Shown: in pieces, positions 58,608 to 64,000 of the stretch
Numbering within the stretch: the stretch's first letter is position 1
How the letters are laid out: the number at the start of each line of letters is the position of its first letter
Source of the DNA: Pegethrix bostrychoides GSE-TBD4-15B
GTDB taxonomy: Bacteria > Cyanobacteriota > Cyanobacteriia > Elainellales > Elainellaceae
NCBI GenBank assembly: GCA_019359155.1
Contig: JAHHHV010000084.1
Span: 23,436 to 87,435 of the forward strand
Direction: 5' to 3'
DNA length: 64,000 nt
Made by a program: the position numbers and the translations under genes
The notes under the pieces: generated by a model
Database searches by the model: none
Told to the model about the DNA's origin: nothing
The model's input: the letters and a program-made list of their open reading frames with translations, nothing else

Positions 58608-59078
58608 CTAAAGAACTTGGTGCGTGTAGGCATGTTGCTTCACGTTGTCTTCAGCCTTGACAATTCGATCTGAGTTGAGCACGCGCTTGCGCTCGATTGA
58701 GAAGTTGAAGTCAGATTTGGTGCTGCCGATTGGGATATGGCTTTGGGCTTCGGGGCGGCTTTTGTAGGTGCGGGCAGCGGCGGTCGCCCGGAAGGCAAAG
58801 TCGTCGCAGAACTGGACGCTGGCCGGGAAGTTTTCGGGTAGCTGCGGCTGGTCGCCTTGGAGGACTGCGCCAAGCTGCGTGGCAGTGGCTAGCTCATAGG
58901 AGGTGGGGATGCCCTTGATGATTGCTTCTAAGGCGGCTGAAGGAATTGGTTCGATGACCTGCACCTGTGATACTTCGCCATCGACTTTGATGAAGCAGGT
59001 GGCTAAGCCCAGCAAGATGTAGTCATCGGGGCTGAGGTCGGCTGCATGGTTAGCTGCATAGTTGGAAGTTGTGGTCAT
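58608..59078 (-). CDS. Conserved cyanobacterial protein of unknown function
   Basis: A 156-residue soluble protein from the ATG at 59078; a longer frame back to 59189 passes through unconserved sequence and simple repeats. It has LSPDDYILLGLATCFIKVDG, VQVIEPIPSAALEAIIKGIP and a distinctive C-terminus (FNFSIERKRVLNSDRIVKAE, then NVKQHAYTHQVL). I recall close relatives with the same ending in many cyanobacteria, none with a known function. There are no membrane or signal segments. It may be co-transcribed with the GST. Confidence 0.8.
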   Translation of the reverse strand: MTTTSNYAANHAADLSPDDYILLGLATCFIKVDGEVSQVQVIEPIPSAALEAIIKGIPTSYELATATQLGAVLQGDQPQLPENFPASVQFCDDFAFRATAAARTYKSRPEAQSHIPIGSTKSDFNFSIERKRVLNSDRIVKAEDNVKQHAYTHQVL

Positions 59079-59170
59079 CGCCTGATTGAGCTGCCGGTAA
59101 CGATACGCTAGTTTGCATCTTAGCCCTTTCTGCGCCCTTTCTGCGGCTGGGCTGGCTGCTGACGACCGGA

Positions 59171-59200
59171 CTGCAACAAACTGCAACAAACTGCAATAAG
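59171..59200. repeat. Intergenic 10-bp tandem repeat, 3 copies
   Basis: CTGCAACAAA is repeated three times (the last with changes) between the conserved unknown gene and rlmD. The period is not a multiple of three. Confidence 0.85.
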
Positions 59201-59225
59201 CCCCAAAACTCAGGAGTGCCGAATC

Positions 59226-60662
59226 TCACGGGCGCAGGCTCAGAAACGCTGCCGCTTCAACGTGAGCCGTCTGCGGGAAAAAGTCAGCAGGCTGCACGCG
59301 GATCAGCTGATAGGACGGGCTAAGCAGCTTCAGGTCGCGGGCTAGCGTTGCTGGATTGCAGCTCACGTAAGCAATTTGCTGCGGCTGCTGCTGCAATAGG
59401 GTGGCAATTACCTGCGGATCGCAGCCTTTGCGGGGCGGGTCAAGCAGGATGATATTGGCCTGGACTGCATTGGCCTGGACTGCGAGCTGCGGCAAGAGCG
59501 CCTCAACTTTGCCGATTTGAAATTCAGCGTTCGTAATCTGATTAATAGCTGCGTTGACTCGCGCCTGCTCAATCGATTCCTGCTGGCTTTCAATCCCAAT
59601 ACTCCGCTTTACAAATCGGGATAGCGGCAGCGTCAGAGTCCCCACGCCGCAATAGGCATCCACTAAAACTTCGTCACCCTGTAAATTCAGCTGTGTGCGG
59701 ATGATCTCAACCAGCGCTTCCGCCTGCTGCGTGTTCACCTGAAAAAACGTGGTCGGCTGGATTTGAAACTCCAGTCCAGCAAATTGCTCGCGCAGGTAGC
59801 CGCGTCCGGCAATCAGGCGCGTTTCAGCCCCAAAAATCGCGTTGGTGCGCTCAGCGTTAATGTTGAGACAGACTCCCACCAAATCAGGATAGCGCTCCAG
59901 CCATTTCTGAGCATGCTGCTCGATTTTGGGCAGATTGCTGCTGCGCCCCACAATCGTGAGCAGCACCTCGCCCGTCTGTCTGCCAACGCGCAGGCTCAGA
60001 TGCCGCACTTCGCCCCGATGCGTGGTTTCGTCGTAGACCTGCCAGCCCTGCTTCTGGATATCTAGCTTAATCCGGGTCAAATAGGGGTTGAGCCGAACGT
60101 CCTGAATCGGGCATTGGTTCAGGTTGATCAAAAAATGGCTGCCCTTTTGGTAGTAGCCCGCCTGCACCGAACCATCCTGCCCCAGCTTCACCGGATAGGT
60201 TGCTTTGTTGCGATAGGCCAGCGGTTCGGCGGCCAGCATGGGCTCAACCGCAGGCTGCTCAAAGCCGCCAATCCGCTCCAAATTCTGCACCAGCAGATTG
60301 CGCTTCACCTGAAGCTGATAGGCATAGTCAATCTGTTGCCACTGACAGCCGCCGCACTTGTCGGCAACGATGCAGGCAGGCCGCACCCGCTGCTGTGAGG
60401 CCGTGATTAGCTCATGCAGTTTGCCCTGAGCGTACTGCGGCTTGACCCGCACCAGCCGCACCCGAATTTGGTCGCCCGGCACGGTATCTGGCACAAACAC
60501 GACGCGCCCCTGCCAACGCCCTACCCCTTCGCCGCTGTGGTTGAGATCCTCAATGGTCAGCTCTAGCAGCTTGCCCTGCTGCCAGTTTGCCGATATCTCT
60601 GCCGACAAATCTGCCGATTGCTCTGGCGAATTACTCGGCGCTGCACTTACGTCTGGCTCCAT
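59226..60662 (-). CDS. rlmD: 23S rRNA (uracil-5-)-methyltransferase RlmD/RumA
   Basis: About 478 residues from the ATG at 60662. The frame is open to 60770, but that start would leave only 8 bp to the divergent tlyA start. A TRAM domain (LTIEDLNHSGEGVGRWQGRV) comes first, then a [4Fe-4S] site (Cys residues in CIVADKCGGCQW with NQCPIQD). The SAM domain has DAYCGVGTLTLPLSR, ILLDPPRKGCDP and the catalytic Cys in YVSCNPATLARD. RlmD makes m5U1939 in E. coli 23S rRNA; cyanobacterial members may be RlmD- or RlmCD-like. Short duplications at 59457 give VQANAVQAN. Confidence 0.92.
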   Translation of the reverse strand: MEPDVSAAPSNSPEQSADLSAEISANWQQGKLLELTIEDLNHSGEGVGRWQGRVVFVPDTVPGDQIRVRLVRVKPQYAQGKLHELITASQQRVRPACIVADKCGGCQWQQIDYAYQLQVKRNLLVQNLERIGGFEQPAVEPMLAAEPLAYRNKATYPVKLGQDGSVQAGYYQKGSHFLINLNQCPIQDVRLNPYLTRIKLDIQKQGWQVYDETTHRGEVRHLSLRVGRQTGEVLLTIVGRSSNLPKIEQHAQKWLERYPDLVGVCLNINAERTNAIFGAETRLIAGRGYLREQFAGLEFQIQPTTFFQVNTQQAEALVEIIRTQLNLQGDEVLVDAYCGVGTLTLPLSRFVKRSIGIESQQESIEQARVNAAINQITNAEFQIGKVEALLPQLAVQANAVQANIILLDPPRKGCDPQVIATLLQQQPQQIAYVSCNPATLARDLKLLSPSYQLIRVQPADFFPQTAHVEAAAFLSLRP

Positions 60663-60778
60663 TTCTGCTCCTGTCAACTGCTCGTCCTGCCCTAGTTCTC
60701 TACCCGCTCTGCTCTCCCAACCCTCTCCTAACCATAGTAGGAAGCATAGTAGGATTTCTGTATGAGCCACTTTACAGT

Positions 60779-61639
60779 TTGACGACTTTGCCCAAACAGC
60801 GTCTCGATACCCTGCTGGTTGAGCGCCAGCTCTGCGACTCTCGCCAGCGGGCGCAGCGGTTGATTCAGGCTGGCGAAGTTATGGTAAATCAGCAGGTGAT
60901 TGACAAACCGGGCACCGAAGTCGATGTGGCTGCCGTTCTGGAAGTCAAAGCCCGCTCGCCCTACGTCTCACGCGGCGGCGAAAAGCTGGCCAAGGCGCTG
61001 AGCGAATTTGAGATTCCGGTATCGGGTCGAGTCTGTCTCGATGGCGGCATTTCGACCGGGGGCTTCACTGACTGTCTGCTGCAAGCTGGAGCCAGTCTGG
61101 TCTATGGGATTGATGTGGGCTACGGCCAGGTTGCCTGGAGTCTGCGCCAGGACGAGCGGCTGATTTTACGAGAGCGCAGCAATATTCGCCACTTGCAGCC
61201 AGCCGATCTCTACGCAGATCTAACCCTGCCACATCCCGATTTAGGCGTGGTCGATCTCTCGTTTATTTCGCTCACCAAAGTTCTGCCCGCCCTCTGGAGC
61301 TTACTGCTGCCGCCGCAAGAATGCGTGCTGCTGGTGAAGCCGCAGTTTGAGGTGGGGCGAGAAAAAGTTGGCAAGAAAGGTGTGGTGCGCGACAGCAAGG
61401 ATCAGGCGGCGGCAATTTTCCAGGTCTGGCAGTCCGCCAAATCGCTAGGCTGGCGGTTTAGCGGACTCACCTGGTCGCCGCTGCTGGGTCCGGCGGGCAA
61501 CATTGAGTATTTGCTCTGGCTGAAAGGGTCTGCCCCAGAACCTTTCCCAGAGCCTGCCCCAGATGCAGGTGAAGCGAGCCTAGATTTGGCGACAGCTCAA
61601 CAGCTCACGCAGACCGCTCAACAGACCCTAACTCGCTGA
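60779..61639 (+). CDS. tlyA: TlyA-family RNA 2'-O-methyltransferase (hemolysin-A-like)
   Basis: About 286 residues from a TTG at 60779 (MTTLPKQRLDTLLVERQL...); a second TTG three codons on is also possible, and no in-frame ATG is suitably placed. An S4 RNA-binding domain (residues ~6-65, SRQRAQRLIQAGEVMVNQQV) is followed by an FtsJ-like Rossmann methyltransferase: KLAKALSEFE, CLDGGISTGGFTDCLLQAGA (SAM) and VVDLSFISLTKVLPALW. TlyA methylates ribosomal RNA cytidines in mycobacteria; the old name hemolysin is historical. The C-terminal EP/AP repeats come from microduplication. It is convergent with the SPOR gene, 13 bp apart. Confidence 0.9.
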   Translation: MTTLPKQRLDTLLVERQLCDSRQRAQRLIQAGEVMVNQQVIDKPGTEVDVAAVLEVKARSPYVSRGGEKLAKALSEFEIPVSGRVCLDGGISTGGFTDCLLQAGASLVYGIDVGYGQVAWSLRQDERLILRERSNIRHLQPADLYADLTLPHPDLGVVDLSFISLTKVLPALWSLLLPPQECVLLVKPQFEVGREKVGKKGVVRDSKDQAAAIFQVWQSAKSLGWRFSGLTWSPLLGPAGNIEYLLWLKGSAPEPFPEPAPDAGEASLDLATAQQLTQTAQQTLTR

Positions 61640-61652
61640 GGTTACTCCGCAG

Positions 61653-62462
61653 CTAGCTGCCGTAGCTCACCCGCGCATCCATGCCAAAGTCGCGGAAATA
61701 GCGCGTCCAGCGGTTGGCAGCACTGCGGCTATTAAACGGCCCAACCTGCACATGCGATCCGCGCTTGGTGGCAGTTGCAATCATGCCGTCCACGCCCATG
61801 CCGTCCGTGAGGCGCGTCACCTGTTCGGAGATGGCATCCAGCTTTTTGCCGTTGCTGGGGATCACCACGAAATAAGCGCGGCCATCTGAATCGACCTCAG
61901 CGCTGCTGGCCGGAGGCGCAGAATTGAACTCGACGCTAGTGGGCGTAGATGGAACAACCGTTGTGGGCAGCGATTCAGCAGGTGGCAAAGTTCCTGGCGA
62001 GTTGACATCATAGGGCAATGACTGGCTGACGGTTGGGCTGGCGGGATTGACCACTGCTACAACCTGTGCGCCAATTCCAGCAGCCGAGAGCGAATTCACC
62101 TGCTGCTGGGCACTGGTGGCATCGTCATAGAGTCCTGCCTGAATAAATCGCTGGCCGTTATATTCCTGCACAGAAGCCGTGGGCTGCACAGCCTGCACCT
62201 GGGATAGCAAAATCTGACTGTCGCCGTTCACCACTACGAGATACTGCTGTGACTGAGCGGCCTCTTGAGCATAGCCAGCGGGCGGCGGCGGCAGTCCGTC
62301 TGTGACCTGCTGCGCTAGCAGAAAATGGCGGCTGTCGCTCAGCAATGGCCGCGCCCAAGCCGACTGAATGGGGATGATCCAGGCGCTCAGCAGGCTGCCA
62401 CAGGCTAGGGTTGTCGCCAGCTCTCGACCTGAGAGAAATCGCAGTCCAGAAAAATTGGTCAC
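61653..62462 (-). CDS. Exported SPOR-type repeat protein
   Basis: A 269-residue protein starting at GTG 62462. An N-terminal signal or anchor (LATTLACGSLLSAWIIPIQSAWA) is followed by two SPOR-like ferredoxin folds: residues ~72-125 (YLVVVNGDSQILLSQVQAVQ; QRFIQAGLYDDATSAQQQVN) and ~195-265 (AYFVVIPSNGKKLDAISEQV; HVQVGPFNSRSAANRWTRYF). A Pro/Ser/Thr-rich linker separates them. SPOR domains bind denuded glycan strands at division septa. Location in the periplasm is inferred. Similar cyanobacterial proteins have no assigned role. Confidence 0.8.
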   Translation of the reverse strand: MTNFSGLRFLSGRELATTLACGSLLSAWIIPIQSAWARPLLSDSRHFLLAQQVTDGLPPPPAGYAQEAAQSQQYLVVVNGDSQILLSQVQAVQPTASVQEYNGQRFIQAGLYDDATSAQQQVNSLSAAGIGAQVVAVVNPASPTVSQSLPYDVNSPGTLPPAESLPTTVVPSTPTSVEFNSAPPASSAEVDSDGRAYFVVIPSNGKKLDAISEQVTRLTDGMGVDGMIATATKRGSHVQVGPFNSRSAANRWTRYFRDFGMDARVSYGS

Positions 62463-62674
62463 GGGTTACCTCCGCTACAGATAGCGTTAACAAAGAATTT
62501 TTTATCTAAATGGCGCTAATCCTAGCATGATCTTCCAAAAATGGATCGCGCTCCTTCTGGTCTGACTAGATCTAACTAGATGGGGCAACCCCAGCCGCAG
62601 GCCGATTTATCTGGTAAGTGATAGCCTAGAAATAGCTTTTTGTAAAGCAGATTTATTAATCAGACGGGCAGTTC

Positions 62675-63727
62675 ATGAACAAAGTTGTGGTCGGGCTTTC
62701 AGGCGGGGTCGATAGTTCGGTAGCGGCGGCAGCTTTGCATCGTCAAGGCTATGCGGTCGAGGGGCTGACGCTCTGGCTTATGAAGGGCAAAGGCCAGTGC
62801 TGCTCCGAAGGCATGGCGGATGCGGCTCGGCTCTGCGAAGAGCTAGAAATCCCCTATCACGTGGTAGACACCCGCGAGCTGTTTGAAAAAAATATCGTGG
62901 ACTACCTGGTGGCGGGCTACAGCGCCGGAGTCACGCCCCTGCCCTGCTCGCAGTGCAACAAAGCCGTCAAGTTTGGCCCGATGCTGCAATATGCCCGCGA
63001 ACAGCTCGGCATTGACCAAATTGCCACGGGCCACTATGCCCGCATTACCCAAAGCCCCGACGGACGTTACGAGCTGCGCCGAGCGGTAGATTCCAACAAA
63101 GACCAGTCTTATTTTCTCTATGATCTAGAGCAGGAAATTCTGGCGCATACGCTGTTTCCGCTGGGCGACCAGCCCAAGTCCGAAACGCGCCGCATGGCCA
63201 GCGAGTTTGGTCTGCATACCGCCGAAAAGCCCGAAAGTCAGGATCTATGTTTGATTGAAGCCCACGGCTCTATGCGGAGCTTCCTGGAAAAGTACTTGAC
63301 CCCTCAGCCCGGTCAGATTGTCGATCCCGACGGTCAGGTGCTGGGTCAACATGACGGCATCCACAACTATACGATTGGCCAGCGCAAGGGCATCGGCATT
63401 GCTGCCGACCGACCGCTCTACGTGATTGGCATTGACGCTGGCAAAAATCGGGTGGTAGTTGGCGATCGCAGCGCAGCACAAACTCCCGAGTTTACCGTGG
63501 CGCGGGTCAACTGGGTTTCCATCTCCGAACCCGCAGCCCCAATTCAGGCCGAGGTGCAGATCCGCTACCGCTCCCAGCCCGAAGCCGCGACGCTGATCCC
63601 GCTGCCAGAAGGCCGAGTCAAGGTTGTATTCGATGAACCACAGCTCAGCGTCACGCCGGGACAGGCGGCAGTCTGGTATCGCGGCGACCTGCTGCTGGGT
63701 GGCGGCGTGATTGAGCGCGAAACCTAG
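62675..63727 (+). CDS. mnmA: tRNA-uridine 2-sulfurtransferase MnmA
   Basis: A complete 350-residue enzyme that installs 2-thiouridine at position 34 of tRNAs for Lys, Glu and Gln. The PP-loop [17 protein letters not shown] is at residues 4-20, the first catalytic Cys in [16 protein letters not shown], and the second in [17 protein letters not shown]. The central block [12 protein letters not shown] and the C-terminal beta-barrel are present. It fits the family length (about 350-370 residues). No sulfur-relay genes are adjacent, though sat follows 108 bp downstream. Confidence 0.97.
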   Translation: MNKVVVGLSGGVDSSVAAAALHRQGYAVEGLTLWLMKGKGQCCSEGMADAARLCEELEIPYHVVDTRELFEKNIVDYLVAGYSAGVTPLPCSQCNKAVKFGPMLQYAREQLGIDQIATGHYARITQSPDGRYELRRAVDSNKDQSYFLYDLEQEILAHTLFPLGDQPKSETRRMASEFGLHTAEKPESQDLCLIEAHGSMRSFLEKYLTPQPGQIVDPDGQVLGQHDGIHNYTIGQRKGIGIAADRPLYVIGIDAGKNRVVVGDRSAAQTPEFTVARVNWVSISEPAAPIQAEVQIRYRSQPEAATLIPLPEGRVKVVFDEPQLSVTPGQAAVWYRGDLLLGGGVIERET

Positions 63728-63835
63728 CCAGTCCTACCCAGCCAGTAAAACCCAGCCAAACGGGGCAATTGCGGGACAGGGTTCTGATAGGATGGGTTCG
63801 ACATCTGAAGAGTTGCAAGCTAGAGTCAAACCCCT

Positions 63836-64000
63836 ATGAGCCATCATCCAGACAGCATTGCCCCGCATGGCGGCAGCCTTGTCAACCGTCTCTGCACCCC
63901 AGCCCAAAAAGCCGAGTTCCTCGACCAAGCTGACCATCTGCCCCGCATCTCCCTGGATGAACGCGCCCTCTCTGACCTCCAGCTCATCGCCATCGGCGGC
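63836..64000 (+). CDS. sat: Sulfate adenylyltransferase, N-terminal fragment
   Basis: The first 55 residues of ATP sulfurylase, cut by the window edge. The start [19 protein letters not shown] and [20 protein letters not shown] match the N-terminal part of Sat proteins, which convert sulfate and ATP to APS and pyrophosphate in assimilation. The gap from mnmA contains short CCAGCCA repeats. The remainder lies outside the window. Confidence 0.9.
   Translation, partial: MSHHPDSIAPHGGSLVNRLCTPAQKAEFLDQADHLPRISLDERALSDLQLIAIGG

Overview
The window is cyanobacterial chromosome. Direct support: psbK (57765), psaE (complement 44896-45273), a CpcT/CpeT-type phycobiliprotein lyase (complement 38828-39424), the start of sat (63836), many cyanobacterium-restricted families (DUF1400, DUF3611, DUF4912, DUF2254) and scattered copies of the HIP1 octamer GCGATCGC (e.g. 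1097, 7245, 8087, 28830, 29751, 36234, 63462). GC content looks moderately high. A Leptolyngbya-like filamentous lineage is plausible but is inference only. No rRNA, tRNA, insertion sequence, prophage or CRISPR array was recognised. Layout: 1-5335 holds envelope genes (the end of an S-layer-homology protein, DUF389, a voltage-gated-channel-like protein, MscS, DUF2254). 5537-11360 is a signalling locus: a receiver/winged-helix/Hpt regulator, a 1420-residue multi-sensor histidine kinase and a CheY-like receiver. 11564-22673 mixes carbohydrate and redox genes: an SMP-30/gluconolactonase, a membrane iron-sulfur protein ending in a degenerate cyclic-nucleotide domain, DUF1269, an SDR/GH63 pair, META and unknown secreted proteins, and a flavin amine oxidase. 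23068-32343 is transport and envelope: an orphan PstS, DUF3611, an AI-2E transporter, a DUF1400-DUF1400-C45 hydrolase fusion, a P-type ATPase and a BrkB-like protein. 32552-44611 contains a receiver, small secreted proteins, a zinc alcohol dehydrogenase, a Mo-nitrogenase-C-like protein, a TPR glycosyltransferase, TPR proteins, Uma2, an SDR and an ABC-2 permease. 44896-54031 carries psaE with a long C-terminal tail, a lipoprotein, an LMW phosphatase, an RlmI-like methylase, a SulP transporter, a PstS-like/DUF4912 protein and mscL. 54085-57665 is the least ordinary part: a second two-DUF1400 protein, an XRE regulator and, divergent from it, three unknown genes behind a match to the cyanobacterial LexA box. 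57765-64000 is housekeeping: psbK, a GST, a conserved unknown, rlmD, tlyA, a SPOR protein, mnmA and sat. Themes: osmotic and envelope homeostasis (MscS, MscL, channel, pumps) and signalling recur. Three signals cut across gene boundaries. (1) A motif TTTCATAT-N13-TCTAAGGGG with identical spacing lies upstream of the gluconolactonase, of DUF1269 (ahead of the SDR/GH63 pair) and of the receiver at 32552, suggesting shared control. (2) Very many 10-26 bp imperfect tandem duplications are present; the coding ones catalogued are 12, 15 or 24 bp, while intergenic ones are often 10, 13, 14 or 26 bp. (3) The LexA-like box before the unknown three-gene cluster makes it the best candidate here for an undescribed DNA-damage-linked system.
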